A DNA stretch of 64,000 nt. Source: Tillus elongatus (lineage: Eukaryota > Arthropoda > Insecta > Coleoptera > Cleridae). The position numbers were made by a program, and so were the translations under genes. This document shows, one piece after another, positions 17,601 through 32,140 of this stretch. Positions within the stretch are counted from its first letter, which is position 1; each line of letters opens with the position of its first letter. The notes below the pieces were generated by a model, which searched no databases, was not told where the DNA came from, and saw only the letters and a list, made by a program, of their open reading frames with translations. Location: contig OZ023262.1 of NCBI GenBank assembly GCA_964006375.1, positions 93,728,476 through 93,792,475 of the forward strand, read 5' to 3'.

Positions 17601-18000
17601 TTTGAGTTATTTCAACTGTTTTGCAACCTTTCGCGTTTTTTAAGATATTTCAAACGCATATCACAAATTTTGAAACAGCGTTTTTATCAATAGATAGTGT
17701 AGGCCCATGGAAATAACGCGTTCAGAGAGCTTTATGTTTGTATTACTCGTCGAAAAAATTGAGCTGTCGTATATGGGCACGCTCAAATAGTGGCTGAATG
17801 TTAAAAGTTTTAGCAGAAATGTTTTTAGTGCTTCTGTGGATTTTATTTTTGTAAGATTTTGCGATATGTTGGTAATTAATAATAAATGTTTAGTAAGTTA
17901 TTGTAAAAGAAAAGTTGTCGATTTTTTGTGTAAAATGAAATTTAGTGTAACATTATTGAAGGCAATTTCTCTAAAAAAAAATGGTGATTTTCTGTAAAAG
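17601..18000. other. No gene recognised
   Basis: AT-rich DNA between two TIR-family segments. Confidence 0.5.
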
Positions 18001-18330
18001 AAATTTTTGCAAATTTTCATAATTTTTTTTTTCAATTTTGGTCCTAAAGCTGTTTGTGAATAATTATATCCTGGCAGGTGTGTAAACAGCTCAAAGAGAT
18101 CGTTGGCCAGGAAAATGGCACCAGTTTTTTCTGGAACTTTTAAGGTTTATTTTCGGAAAATGTTTGTACTTTTTGAAAAAAACAAATCTATCCTTATGAA
18201 ATAAGGTCGATTGTTACTACTATATAGGTTATACTGCCAACCAAATGTCCTTCTTTTAACAACAAGACATATTTGCCATTAAAAGCATTTTTACGAAAAT
18301 TCGCTACCATAACGCACTTTCTGTGTCCAG
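18001..18330 (-). mobile_element. TIR-family fragment
   Basis: Collinear with 13341-13650. It ends in the terminal motif at 18303-18330 (CCATAACGCACTTTCTGTGT). Confidence 0.55.
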
Positions 18331-18803
18331 ACCTTTTTACATTTCTCTTTGTGTATTTTACATGGATATAAAATTACACGAATAAAATAGTGTAGGTTTG
18401 TACAGAATTTAACTGGCAAAAATTGTATTTCAGAGATGTTATACGCCATTTTTCATTTGCAAATGGAGTGAGTCGAGTGGCGATGTATTCCTTTTAGTAA
18501 AGAATAAGACCTGAAATTTAATAAGAGTGTCTCTGAATTGAAGTCAGGCTGATGCAGAGGTACGCAAATAAAAATCCACACAGATTTACTTTAAATGAAA
18601 TTCTTGCTTCGAAATCAAATGAGAAAATATGATATCGCAATAAAATCAGCTTTTACATTTATAGCATGTTTCATGATTATAAGCTGGCTGACTTTATATT
18701 GCTATAAATTTAAGCCGCCATAAAATTTAATTTATATTTCTACGCAATAATTCATTAACCAAACCATAAGAATATTTGCTAAGATAAATATCTAAAGGTC
18801 GGT

Positions 18804-18826
18804 ACGCAGCGAGTGCGTTATAGCGG
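18804..18826 (+). repeat. Dispersed TIR motif copy
   Basis: ACGCAGCGAGTGCGTTATAG. It is followed within 15 bp by the AATGAGGAGATGC block that starts the next unit. Confidence 0.65.
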
Positions 18827-18837
18827 CGTAAAAATTC

Positions 18838-19330
<493 letters not shown>

Positions 19331-19569
19331 AGAGGTAAATTAATTTTTAATTAATTAAATCTGATTAAAGAAAGTTAAAACTTCAAAATTGATTGAGTAC
19401 GAATGGGAGTGAAAAATACTACAAGAAATGACTAACAAGCTCCTAGATATGTATCTAAGTCGTTATTTTCCTTGATTTCGTTATAATATGAGCAAAAAAC
19501 CTGTTGTAAATCGAAATGGTTTTCTGTAAATTTTAAAACATTGAACCAATGTATTACCGGATATAGCTG

Positions 19570-19690
19570 TTAGTAGACACATGTATAGCATAGCTCAGTG
19601 GCCTGAGTCGCTGTACATAAGATAATCAAATTCAATTGACTGCATGACGAGTTCCAATCCTAGTTAGTGACTTTGCTTTTTTCATTTTTT
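19570..19690 (+). repeat. tRNA-like (SINE-type) segment
   Basis: TAGCTCAGTGGCCTGAGTCG resembles an A box and GAGTTCCAATCCTAG a B box about 70 bp later; T runs follow. No complete cloverleaf is seen. A tRNA-derived SINE head is likelier than a functional tRNA gene. Confidence 0.45.
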
Positions 19691-20181
19691 TTAGTCTCAT
19701 TTCACTTTACCGTTATCTAATCAGATTGCTGTTATTCGGATAAGTTTTTTAGCGAGTTTTTGTATAAAAAATTATTAGACAAAGAGGAGATGAAAGTTTT
19801 AAGACTTAATTCAATTTGAAGCATATCTGCTTGCTTGTTCTTGCCCTAACTTAGTAAAGCCGTTCCATATTTAATACAGTGGTAGACATTTCCCGTGGCT
19901 TCACAAGTGCTTGTTTTAGTGATTTCTTTTAAATATTCACTGCCAAGGAGATCCAGGCTTTTGAATTTAGAGAAAATTTCTTCAAATCAGCGCAAACTAG
20001 GTCCCCTATTGTATACGTTACCTATAGGGTGTTTTGAGCTGCATCCCATAAAATTATTTTGACAACCACAGGATGGCCCATGCGTTTTAGTAGCGAATTT
20101 TCATTAAACACTTCAAACTTCAATAACATTCCTTATTGCATTTTTCATCGAAATATGATGCATGTTTGTAAAAAATAACGA

Positions 20182-20206
20182 GACGCAGTAAGTGCGTTTT
20201 AGTAGC
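20182..20206 (+). repeat. Dispersed TIR motif copy
   Basis: GACGCAGTAAGTGCGTTTTA with the GCGAATTTTCATTAAA extension. This is the intact equivalent of the site hit by the foldback element. A partial second copy lies at 20078-20105. Confidence 0.65.
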
Positions 20207-20615
20207 GAATTTTCATTAAATGCTTCAAAATTCAATAACGCAATTTGCTATTAACCTAAGGCTCATCAGCTAGGAAACGAATTTTCTCCGAAATGTTTTA
20301 AGTTTATTTTCGGAAAGTTTTTGTGCATTTTCAGAAGTTATGTTGATAAAATATGGTACATTGTTCCTACTATATAGGTTATACCGTTCACCAAATTGAT
20401 TCCTGCTTGCATTAACGAGACATATTTTCTATTTATAAGTTTTGTAGAGGTACCTTCCTTTTGTAAGTTGTTTAGATAAGTTTCTTAGCCAGTAAAATCG
20501 AACTAGATTTTTTGTAAGAATTTTGTGTTTTCTTTCGAAAAAAATGTTTATCTCCAAAAATAACAAACCTATGGCAACCAAATTTGGTACACAGGTTCAC
20601 ATTGTGAAAGTCTGG

Positions 20616-20640
20616 ACGCAGCAAGGGCGTTATGGTAGTG
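20616..20640 (+). repeat. Dispersed TIR motif copy
   Basis: TGGACGCAGCAAGGGCGTTA, preceded by AAAGTC, 45 bp before a TA tract. Confidence 0.65.
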
Positions 20641-20677
20641 AATTTTCATAGAAATGATCTGGCTACAAATATTTTTT

Positions 20678-21080
<403 letters not shown>

Positions 21081-21089
21081 TATATAAAT

Positions 21090-21195
21090 TGAAACTGACC
21101 CTGGATATGGGTTCTAGGGGTCTTAGTTCGCGTTTCATTTGAAAAAACTTTTTCAAAATTCGAAAGTCGTGATCTCCCCATTAGTATTTTTTTCT
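21090..21195 (-). repeat. GCGCGAACTAGG-block repeat
   Basis: Inverse orientation: CTGACCCTGGATATGGGTTC, CGTTTCATTTGAAAAA and GATCTCCCCATTAGT. It abuts a TA tract, as other copies do. Confidence 0.6.
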
Positions 21196-21479
21196 GAGAA
21201 AATTCACTAAAAGGAAAACTACACACCAGGTGCATCGGGGCGACAAAGACGCGGACGAGCCCTAAGGGAAAAAACTATACACCAAAATATATATCTCTAT
21301 GTTATAAGAAAAATAAATTATGGGCATTCAATGAAGAAAAACACCCCTGCGGCTAAAAGTCAGAAAAGATGCAATACAAAGTATTGTATGTGTTAACTAT
21401 TAGATATTACAGATAATTCTTTTTTGATTCGCGCAAAAAATATTAAGAAATACGAGAAAAAGTAGTGTAATAATTAATT

Positions 21480-21640
21480 AATATTTTATAATTTTTCTTC
21501 TATAGATGCCAAAGTGGAGATTTGAAACCTAAAAAATGAGTAATGTTTAATAATTAAGATTTTATAATTTTCTCCTGTAAATGCCAAAGTGGAGATTTGA
21601 AACCTTAAAAATGAGTAATATTTAAATAAAGCTTCTATAA
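21480..21640. repeat. Local tandem repeat, period about 66 bp
   Basis: Two copies of a segment containing AAGTGGAGATTTGAAACC and ATGAGTAAT follow each other near 21510 and 21580. Confidence 0.6.
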
Positions 21641-21837
21641 CTAATACGGTTTTTGAATGGTAAATATTGCAAGAAATGAATATTAGAAGCTAGGTACTAC
21701 ATTTATGTTTCAAATGTTCGCATTTGATTATCCTTTTTACAAAAAATACATATAAAATAGACATTACATATTATTATATTACAAATAAATAACCGAAGAT
21801 CATTATCGGTTATCTACATTTTATTACAGTTTGATTT

Positions 21838-21935
21838 CGGTGGTATAATGGGCCGTCGGTTTAGGTAGCTGACTCATCAACAGGTAACCGTGGTAGACGT
21901 GGATTCAAATCTCAATGGTAAATGAATTTAAAAAA
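21838..21935 (+). repeat. tRNA-like (SINE-type) segment
   Basis: TTAGGTAGCTGACTC is A-box-like and GTGGATTCAAATCTC B-box-like. No acceptor stem is found, so this is not a tRNA gene. Confidence 0.4.
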
Positions 21936-22140
21936 ATACTTTTTTTGTCTGTGATTCAATGTTAACCTTATGTTTATGTAATCTTGATAATTCCTATAGC
22001 GACTGTTTGCTGAAAAAGTCAATAATGATGGGATAAGGGCTTTTAGGACTTTAAGTTCAACTTTAATAGCAGCTGTTGTTGCCCTTAGTTGGTAAAACCG
22101 TTCCATATGTGTAAACTGGAACCTGTTATGAGCACTAATA

Positions 22141-22343
22141 AGTACACTTGGAAAACACCCAAATCACCACAACACATATTTCAGAGACCTTATGATCGTT
22201 TCATTGACCATGTCAACATCTCCAGAGGAAGAAAAATTCTTCTTCTTCTTCTCTTCCCTTAAAGATGTTGACATGGTCAACGAAACGATCATAAGGTCTC
22301 TGAAATATGTATTGTGGTGATTTGGGTGTTCTCCAAGTGTACT
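22141..22343. mobile_element. Hairpin MITE, copy 1
   Basis: Arms of about 82 bp (22141-22222 and 22264-22343) are inverted copies with few mismatches. The ends are AGTACACTTGG and CCAAGTGTACT, flanked by TA on both sides, as for Tc1/mariner-type MITEs. The loop contains a TTCTTC run. Confidence 0.75.
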
Positions 22344-22895
22344 TAAAACCGTTCCATAGTTAACGCAGGCGTAGGTCTTGTTTCTCTGACTTCAGAAATG
22401 TCTCTTATCTTCTCTGCAACGGTTTTCATTTTTTACGGCATCGCCAGGCCAAAGAATTTTCTCTGTAGAAAAAATATTTATTTATTCACATCAGAGTTTG
22501 AATATTTTTAAATTATTGGCCCTACTATTGTTCTATCTACTCCAGCTCACGCATCTAATTTATAGGGTATTAGACTGTGTATCTCCTCCATCTAATGCGG
22601 TTTCCTAAGAAATTTTTATTTTTGTTTAGGCATTGAGGGTGGTTGTAGTCATTCAGAAGGGACAAGCAAGCCAAGATTCTCAAAAAATACATCTTCTGAA
22701 TAACAAAATATTGCGTGACATATATTTTTATAAGTTTCAATTCTTACCACATTTCACTTGGCTTGAATATTTGCCAAAAAAATGAATTTGAAGTTGCCTT
22801 GTTTGTCAGTCTCACATAGAGGGCTAAAATATTTTATCATTTTCAAAAAGTATGGATACAGCATTAGTAAATAATATGTGTTGAAAAGAGTTCGG

Positions 22896-22920
22896 GTGAA
22901 GCAAGTGCGTTATGGTAGCA
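22896..22920 (+). repeat. Dispersed TIR motif copy
   Basis: GGTGAAGCAAGTGCGTTATG. In the second duplicate the same end (24488) pairs with an inverted end at 25295-25319. Confidence 0.65.
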
Positions 22921-23473
22921 AATTTTCGTAAAAGTATTTCAAATGCGATGAGTCAACTTTCGATTAAGCTAGAATCTTAAATTTCAATACATAGTAAAAC
23001 CTATATGAAAGCAGATAAATTTACAAAAACAACATAATGAGCTTGTCGGAAAACTACAGATTGCTTTTAAAAATTAAGCCATTTTGTTTGCATGAACTAA
23101 TTGGTAGACTAAAGAAAAATCATCCAAGCGATTAATAAGGAACAAAGACCTGCCATATTTATAATTTAGCAGGTCCATTCTTTTTGTAAATACAAATTAA
23201 TATCTCTTCTAGAAAACTTTATAACTAATGAAATTTGTAACGCGAACTTTTTTTGAAGAGACTTGCAGTACTTATATGTACCCAACTTTAATTTTATAGC
23301 TTCCGAGTAAGTTGAGGTTGGCATATTTAAAGTTTTTTCTCAAAAGACGTAATTAAAAAAAAAATATGATAAAAGAGAGCTATCGATGCGGCAACTTTCT
23401 AAAAATTATATAAATAAGCACGAACTAGCACGTCTAAAACCGATCTCCAAGGACCATCTAAAATTAATGCATT

Positions 23474-23639
<166 letters not shown>

Positions 23640-23732
23640 ACTTTAAGTTCAACTTTAATAGCAGCTGTTGTTGCCCTTAGTTGGTAAAACCGTTCCATAT
23701 GTGTAAACTGGAACCTGTTATGAGCACTAATA

Positions 23733-23935
23733 AGTACACTTGGAAAACACCCAAATCACCACAACACATATTTCAGAGACCTTATGATCGTTTCATTGAC
23801 CATGTCAACATCTCCAGAGGAAGAAAAATTCTTCTTCTTCTTCTCTTCCCTTAAAGATGTTGACATGGTCAACGAAACGATCATAAGGTCTCTGAAATAT
23901 GTATTGTGGTGATTTGGGTGTTCTCCAAGTGTACT
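23733..23935. mobile_element. Hairpin MITE, copy 2
   Basis: Duplicate of the hairpin at 22141-22343, exactly 1,592 bp downstream. Confidence 0.75.
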
Positions 23936-24487
23936 TAAAACCGTTCCATAGTTAACGCAGGCGTAGGTCTTGTTTCTCTGACTTCAGAAATGTCTCTTAT
24001 CTTCTCTGCAACGGTTTTCATTTTTTACGGCATCGCCAGGCCAAAGAATTTTCTCTGTAGAAAAAATATTTATTTATTCACATCAGAGTTTGAATATTTT
24101 TAAATTATTGGCCCTACTATTGTTCTATCTACTCCAGCTCACGCATCTAATTTATAGGGTATTAGACTGTGTATCTCCTCCATCTAATGCGGTTTCCTAA
24201 GAAATTTTTATTTTTGTTTAGGCATTGAGGGTGGTTGTAGTCATTCAGAAGGGACAAGCAAGCCAAGATTCTCAAAAAATACATCTTCTGAATAACAAAA
24301 TATTGCGTGACATATATTTTTATAAGTTTCAATTCTTACCACATTTCACTTGGCTTGAATATTTGCCAAAAAAATGAATTTGAAGTTGCCTTGTTTGTCA
24401 GTCTCACATAGAGGGCTAAAATATTTTATCATTTTCAAAAAGTATGGATACAGCATTAGTAAATAATATGTGTTGAAAAGAGTTCGG

Positions 24488-25319
<832 letters not shown>

Positions 25320-26120
25320 CTGACTTTTAATCAACTCACACACTTTTTCAGGGATTAAAAAAAAAGAAAATCCCTTCGCTTTTAATCTATTTCATACTTT
25401 AAGCTGTAATAACGTAGCAAACCCAGCAACTATAAAATGTTTGTTTTATTTTGCAGAAGCCGGCAGAAGTAAACCGTTGCGTCGAATGGATCTCAAAGAA
25501 TCAATTTCGAATAATAGCTATCTAAACCATTAAGCAAAGTACTTGATTAAGTTAAAACTATGTATTGTTGTTTGGCATGTTATTGGGACGATAAAATCAA
25601 ATAACATTGTAATTTGCAAGAGAAACGCAGGTGTGATTTGTTTTGTACCAGGTCGTGTTAAGCCGTAAAGCGGGAGAGAGGGAGTTTCCATCTCCATTCA
25701 GTTTTATATTTCTGTATAAGGATAATGTTCATTATGTAATGGTGAACCTCTGCCATTACATGATGAAAAAGTAATGCTGAAATGGATCGAAATTTTAATG
25801 CACAACAACAATTTTAATAAACTAAAAGGCTGAATACACGCCTAATTTAACCTTTAATATTAATTGTTGTGCCATTATTTCCTGAATAAAGACCTGAGCA
25901 AGTCTGTATTAAGTTTTAATATGCGAAACTCGCATCACAATCGATTTCATTAAAATATAATAACAGCAGATTAATCTAACTGTGTGTCTAACAAAAAGCT
26001 ATTAATTTGAAATAATTGCTAGAGGTGAAAGAAAACTACTGATTTTGTGTTGGTAATTACCAAATCTAACGCTAAATAAAGAAAGAAATCCATTACTCAG
26101 AACCAAAACTTTATAAAAAA
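25320..26120. other. No gene recognised
   Basis: AT-rich, unique-looking DNA without long frames. Confidence 0.5.
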
Positions 26121-26126
26121 ACCAAA

Positions 26127-26149
26127 GACGCAGAAAGTGCGTTATGGTA
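26127..26149 (+). repeat. Dispersed TIR motif copy
   Basis: GACGCAGAAAGTGCGTTATG, with the AATTTTCATAGAAGTGAT extension shared with 20640. Confidence 0.65.
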
Positions 26150-26457
26150 TGAATTTTCATAGAAGTGATGTGGCGCAAAACATTTTTTTGATTAAATGCT
26201 TATAAATTTTATCCTTTCTATCATAGAAATCTAGGTTTTGTCGTGTAGTTTAATTTTTATAAGCTAAAACCACGGACTTAATTTAGTTACGACAGCTTTG
26301 TTATTTTCGGAAATAAAAAAATTTTTTGAGAGAAAACCACAAATTTTACTGGAAAATCTTGTCCGATATTTCTGACTAACAAACTTATCCCAGCCAGGAA
26401 GGGTTCTACCCAATTTCAGACAAATCGGTCAATAATTTCTTGAGTTATCGGTGTGAC

Positions 26458-26487
26458 CCCCCCCCCCCCACACACACACACACACGT
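26458..26487. repeat. Poly-C followed by (CA)n
   Basis: About 12 C's, then CACACACACACACACA. Confidence 0.9.
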
Positions 26488-26491
26488 GCAC

Positions 26492-26497
<6 letters not shown>

Positions 26498-26571
<74 letters not shown>
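26498..26571. repeat. (TA)n array
   Basis: About 75 bp, followed by AAATAAAT repeats and the inverse GCGCGAACTAGG block at 26620-26720. Confidence 0.97.
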
Positions 26572-26575
<4 letters not shown>

Positions 26576-26773
26576 TTATGCCAGAAATAAATAAGTAATA
26601 AATAAATAAATATAAAAAAAAGAGATTGACCCCAGATATGCTTTCTAGGGGTCCTAGTTTGCGCTCATTTAAAGAAATTTTTTCAAAATTCAAAAGTTGG
26701 AATTTCGCCATTAGTGATTTTTTTCTACGAAAATTGTGACTTATTAAAACATAAACTAAGGTACGACAAAAAA

Positions 26774-26803
26774 GTCTGGAGGCAATAAGTGCGTTATAGT
26801 AGC
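26774..26803 (+). repeat. Dispersed TIR motif copy
   Basis: TCTGGAGGCAATAAGTGCGT followed by GCGAATTTTCATAGGA. Confidence 0.6.
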
Positions 26804-26889
26804 GAATTTTCATAGGACTGTCTTTAATATTACTTTTTTTAAGAAAGACTTTAAATTTAGTAGACAGTGTAAGCTATACTGATCTATAC

Positions 26890-27149
26890 TCACGTTTATG
26901 GATTATTTCACTAAATATGCAGAAGCAATACCGTTGCCCGACATAAGGGCTGAGACGATAGCCGACATAAAGGCTTTCGTTGAGCAAATAGTTTGCAGAC
27001 TGCGGCCAAACTCCTCACAGATAGGGGTACTAAATTTATGTCTACTTTATTTGCCGAGATGTGTAAACTGCTGCAAATCGAGAGGCTCCATACCGCTTGC
27101 TACGCCCCCTCAACAAATGGGCAGGTCCAACGCTTACATCGCACCTTGA
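26890..27149 (+). pseudogene. Ty3/gypsy integrase core, degenerate
   Basis: MDYFTKYAEAIPLPDIRAET at the start is the core region after the first catalytic Asp of a gypsy-type integrase. Frameshifts follow. Other frames downstream still read as the second catalytic region (GTKF-like) and the NGQVQR-like Glu region. It is truncated on its left at about 26885, so no reverse transcriptase remains. It differs clearly from the integrase at 9.9-11.2 kb and so belongs to another family. Confidence 0.7.
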
Positions 27150-27206
27150 AGGACGCTCTGTCATAATATGTAGACAGGTCACAGGGAAAGAATCCTCCCA
27201 TGTGTC

Positions 27207-27740
27207 TTGTTGGCCTACAGGATAACGGACCACCCAACCACTGGGTATAACCCACATTTTCTGTTATGCGGGAGAGAGTGTGTACTGCTTCTGGACAAAT
27301 TCACCAGGTCCAGTCGGCAGAGGTACGGAGAAGATTATGTTACCGAGATGTTAACTAGGATGAGTGAGGTAGCGACTAAGGTGGTGGAAAACACCAATCG
27401 AGCGGTGGACGTATGCAACAGGCAGTATGATAAAGGTAAGCGAGAGAGGACTTACCGGCTAGGCGAAGTGGTGTATGCCAGGAACGATGCAGTAGGAGTA
27501 GGAATATCCAAGAAATTAGCACCCAGATGGGACGGACCCTATCGAATAATCTAATGCGTGGGACCCGCGACATACAAGGTGAAGAAGGTAAATTCACTGA
27601 CGGAACAAATGACGCACGTTAACCGCCTCAAACCTTTTGTAGTACGGGAAGGGGCCGACTCAGGGTTACGCCGGTCTCAGGTTACGTCCGCGAGGGCCAG
27701 AGGCGACCGGTCACTAGAACCAACAGAGGGGACCGCTTAA
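27207..27740 (+). pseudogene. Ty3/gypsy integrase C-terminus, degenerate
   Basis: Reads MLAYRITDHPTTGYNPHFLL, then CNRQYDKGKRERTYRLGEVV and LAPRWDGPYRI, the C-terminal DNA-binding part of gypsy-type integrases. After a frame break at 27555 it continues as THVNRLKPFVVREG, the usual end of such proteins. It is collinear with the core fragment upstream. Confidence 0.75.
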
Positions 27741-30490
27741 TTGTAGCACGGTGGACAGAACTTCATTTAAGGAAGCACTGACATGGGCCTCGTAACTGCT
27801 ACCGGTGCTACCTTCCTCCAAAATCGGAGAACACCCCCCTAAAATTAGAGGAAGTTTTGTTACTTTCGTTCTTGATCAATGGAAGTTGGAAAATGCATCC
27901 CCCCCCCCTTCCTTTCGAGGAAGACCAGTTAGTAGGCCCACGGGTAGGCCAATTCTATGAGCCACAAATGCATCATTGATGTCCTGATACTTTGGCTCTA
28001 AGCCCTTGCGATTTACAATTTTGCACTCTTCCAGTATACCTTCGCACTTATATTTTGGTGGAATTCTTACACCTTTCATGAATTTTATTGTAAAAAGAAA
28101 CAGAAAATTGTGGTGTTTTTCTGGCAGAGTTATGTTCCTGGACAATTGTTGAAATTTTCTGCCAACACGTGTAGAAAGTAACATTAGCATATTCTTTCAT
28201 TGCAAACGACAAGCCGTCACAAGGGTTGAGCCATCTACCCCCCCCCCCCCCCAAGAGACTGTATGAGGCATTTCCCTTTCTCTATTTTCGTTTGCTGTTA
28301 GGGCTTTCTTTTTATTGCACCGGGTTAGATTCTCCGCATTTGGAAACTCCTTGTAGCCACCCCGGCTATGTAACGGGATCCAGGTGTAAGGGTACAAGGG
28401 GTTTGATGACCAATGCACCCTATACAAATTGCAAACCTAAGCGTTTCCTTATTCAATGCGGATGCTCGCGTAATAATAAGATAAGGTTTCAAGTTGTGTG
28501 ATGGGTTAATTATAAACATGACGGTGTAGAAGATACCGGATGAGGGTATCATCTAGTTCGTGGAAAACTTCCTTGTGGGTTCGCTAGATTATGGTACTAA
28601 GAAATGTTCTCTCGATGAAAGCCATAAGGAAGTCGACTTAGAGAGATTTAAAGTAGAGGTATTTCGGAATATTAGGGGGGAACTCCCAGTTTGATGTAAG
28701 GATGGTCGAAGCCTTTGCAGTGGCCGAAATATTGAAGCATTGAATAGGGAAACCAGCTACAGAAGACACTCGGCCTAAAGCATTATAATAAATAATAGTC
28801 AGTGTGTCCTTCTGATTGTTCTTCTTTTACAAATTAGGATATTAATTTTGGGCAGTATTTACATTTCTCTGTCAACCTTGTTATTAGCACTGAACAGACT
28901 GATGTTAAAACAGTATTATTGTAATTAATAATAAGACGTTGGTGAGTACCTAACCTTAACAAACTTGGTGCCTTGCACTTTTAAAAACTAGTAGTGTTCT
29001 AAACTAGAGTGAGTGTCACCACAACAAGAAGGGGAAGCGTCTCACCCATCGCTACATAACGGCTCAGTGTTCGTAATGGACTCCCAGGGAAAGGTGAACA
29101 GACATTGGTTGGGAAGACGCAGTGCCAGTTAAAGAACATAGTGCATATACAGTTTTCGGAAAAACTTAACGAAAGACTTGACCAGTAGTGCGAAATAAGT
29201 AAACGGATAGACAGTATGGGGGGGGGGGGGGTAGTGTTAACAAGACAATACAACGGCTTACTGCCGAAAGATGAACGCGACCGGGTTAGGTTGAAAGACA
29301 GCGCACAATGAACTTGAACTTCAACAGTAACTTGCAGACACCAAGTAATATTATCATAAAACAAGGTGAGCGCAAACGGACTTAGTTGGGACAAGTAGTG
29401 TTCGAGTAAGCGGAAAAGGACTTTCGGAGATCTTAACGGTATGGTTAAAGACTTTAGAGTGCAATCCCGAGCAGTTAGTGAGGCGATAACTCCTCGCGGC
29501 ATGGTATGGTACAAGGCCAAGCAGTTACAGCAGACGTATGCAGCAACTTGAAGCACACCATCGGTGTCTCTTCAGCCTCAGGTGTGACAAAGCCCAAACA
29601 TAACCTTATTGGAAGTACAAGGTACAAAAATTATAATGGAGGATAATTTTGAAGAAGTAGCGTCCTAAGGCAAGGGAATAAACTTGACTTGCAAAGAGGA
29701 CAAATCGAGTTAAGACGATTAAGAATAAAGCCAAACAACACCCCTAGGCAAAAGTCAATGGTTGTCTTGTGGATGGGGATAGTGTTGTTGTTAGGCGCAC
29801 ATACCCTGCCTAGTCACTTTGGGGAAGGCGTCTGTTCTGAACCAAGTAAAGTCGGAGAGATGGTCCAGTATAAAGAGAAGTTTGGTGGTTTGGAATCAGT
29901 TACTTTTATGGCAAAACCATAGGCGGCGTTAATACACAATGACAACGCCCTTATGTCGCCAGGAACTGGCAAGCGTAGCCAGGCAACCCGGTATTCCTAG
30001 TCAACGCTAGAGTTAAGTGCAAGAGAGCAGCAGTTCGGTGGGGTAGTGATTCAACATTTCCGCAACATCAAAGTATGAGACACCGGGGCGTGATGTGACA
30101 ATATTAGCTAGTACATGTTATACCCGGGCAGTTTTGATGTTGCTGATTCAGCCGAACGACGACGGGATGACGGTCAGATGGAAGTAGCCACAGCCTAATC
30201 AACCCCTTTGGGTGAGCCGGTAGAAACCAGGTGCGGTACTACACTGAGCTGTTAGTTCACTAAAGCTACAGCAGCATCGTGAAACGCCAACGAGGACCAG
30301 CCTTCAACGTCGCCAGTGTTTAAAAGACACCCAGTGGTTATAAACCAAAGTGTGTGTTAGGCTAAGTTAGGATAGGTTAGCTAGTTAGGCTTTCCACTAA
30401 GCACTCCAGGCGGCTACCATGTTTTGCGTTCTTGTAACTTCTTTTTTTTTAGACAAGAATTTCCTGCGGATAATTTTTTTTCTTCTAGTG
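27741..30490. other. Relatively GC-rich region, no confident gene
   Basis: Follows the integrase relic and may be its 3' region. It contains runs of C (27899, 28240) and G (29219). A minus-strand frame at 27876-28190 reads like protein (KFMKGVRIPPKYKCEGILEE) but I do not recognise it. The long minus-strand frame at 28999-29556 lacks domain features. A GTTAGG/TTAGG-rich stretch lies at 30355-30395. Confidence 0.4.
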
Positions 30491-30494
30491 GGGG

Positions 30495-31745
30495 GCAGAT
30501 GTAAGCAGGGCTACCTGCTTAAGTTTTGGGATAGTGTCCAAGAGGACAGCTATAATTATAGGCCAGCCTATATAGCGCATAGGTACCGCTAAATAGGGGG
30601 CCTTTTTCAGTGGGAATTGTAATTGCGAGACAGTCCATGCAGGGACTAGATACCATGTAATGATGTTGTTATTTGTTTGGACTTTGTAATTACGGGACAG
30701 CATATAAACAATTTATAAATTAACCAGCTTAATATTTGGCTAAATTTAAACAATGTCCTTATGTATGAAAATACAATTATAGCATTGCAACATTGAGTTA
30801 TTTTAATATCAGCAAATTACAGGTCAAAGACCGTGATATTTTACTGAGATATGTTGCAACACGATACTTGGGTGTCATCAAAAAGCGCATGACCATGTTG
30901 CAAAGAGCTGTGACCAAAAATGCTGACTGAAGGGTTAAATTCCGAGCGTTAGCTTTGCGAAGAAAAAAGAAAAGAGAGTTTCGGTTTTGTGGGAGGTAAG
31001 GTAAAACAGACAGTGAAGCGCGGAACTCGGGATTAGGCGGTCAATGCCAGAGAGCTAGTGAATACACGGTGTTGAGTTATAGATCTATCAATGAAGATAA
31101 GGTGCTGGGGTACCTTACCAGGTCGGTATTGTCTTCTTACTTACTGAAAAGTCGAGGGCCAAGGGGTAAGTGCTAGTCGTAATTTTATTTTCTTGTCAAT
31201 GATAACAAAAAGGACATACATGGTGCTTGTATCGGAGGATTTTATCATAAGCACAATAAAATATAAACTAGGTCAGAAATTATCAATTTTGTTTCATATT
31301 ATTTTAACTAACTGTACGGGGGAGTAAATTTATGTCCAAGGGACAATTATAGTAGTTTAGTCAAGGGATTTGGAATAAGAGTAGTAGTTGGGAGGTCTAG
31401 GAAATTCAAGCACAAATATTAAAGGGGTAAATAAATTAATTAAATATAGGCTAATATTTTATCACTTCTAATTTTGCTCATAATTTTGAAGACAAGCAAG
31501 GCCTTGTAAGTTATTGAAGGGGTAAATAAATCCATTGTTCTTTTAAGGTGCCCTTTGCGCAACAATTGACGCTTCTTTCCAAGGGGGCACAATAGAGTAA
31601 AGTCATATTATTAGATATTGTACTTTTAAGGTCTCCATTTCTTTTTAATTTGTAAAATCGGGTGTGTTGAATTCATTTGGTCTATATTAAATTACTTTTT
31701 ATAAACAAACGATTGAATTTTATTTCTAGATATTGTAAACCAACC
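30495..31745 (+). repeat. Possible LTR or 3' end of the second gypsy element
   Basis: A purine run (AGTGGGGGGCAGA) is followed by TGTAAGCAGGG, the arrangement of a polypurine tract and LTR start. No second copy of this sequence lies in the window, so the call rests on position only. Confidence 0.2.
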
Positions 31746-31979
31746 ACCCTATATTTCAAGTAATATTGAAACCTCGTACGAGAGCGACAAAAAGTGGTCG
31801 CAGGGTATATGATACTGTAGGTGTATAGTAAAATTGGGGCTTTCAATTAAACCTCCCTATGTTCTACAGTATTCATTCCAATAATCCAATTTCTTAGGTC
31901 AGTTAAGGCTGATTAAACCTAAATCATTTAACAAGGGCAAAAACGCGCCCATTACAGATAATAGGGAGATATCGCTGGT

Positions 31980-32140
31980 AACACTTTCGAAAGAATTCTT
32001 CAAATGTGCGCGTACTAGGACCTCTAAAATCGATCTTCAAGGTCTGTGTAAGTTTAAAGTATTAACTTTACTAATATGCCGTATAATAATAGTGTACAAT
32101 TCTTATGAAAATTCGCTACTAGAACGCACTTGCTGCGCCT
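31980..32140 (-). mobile_element. TIR-family terminal fragment
   Basis: TTCTTCAAATGTGCGCGTAC, then AATAGTGTACAATTCTTATG, then the terminal motif at 32115-32137. Matches 53590-53738 closely and the left end of 1321-1834 in inverse orientation. Confidence 0.6.

Noticed and set aside
28999..29556. A 185-codon minus-strand frame
   Set aside because: No domain, odd composition and crosses a poly-G run (giving Pro repeats). Likely chance in GC-richer DNA.
30355..30395. Telomeric TTAGG repeat
   Set aside because: Only a few imperfect units; not an array.
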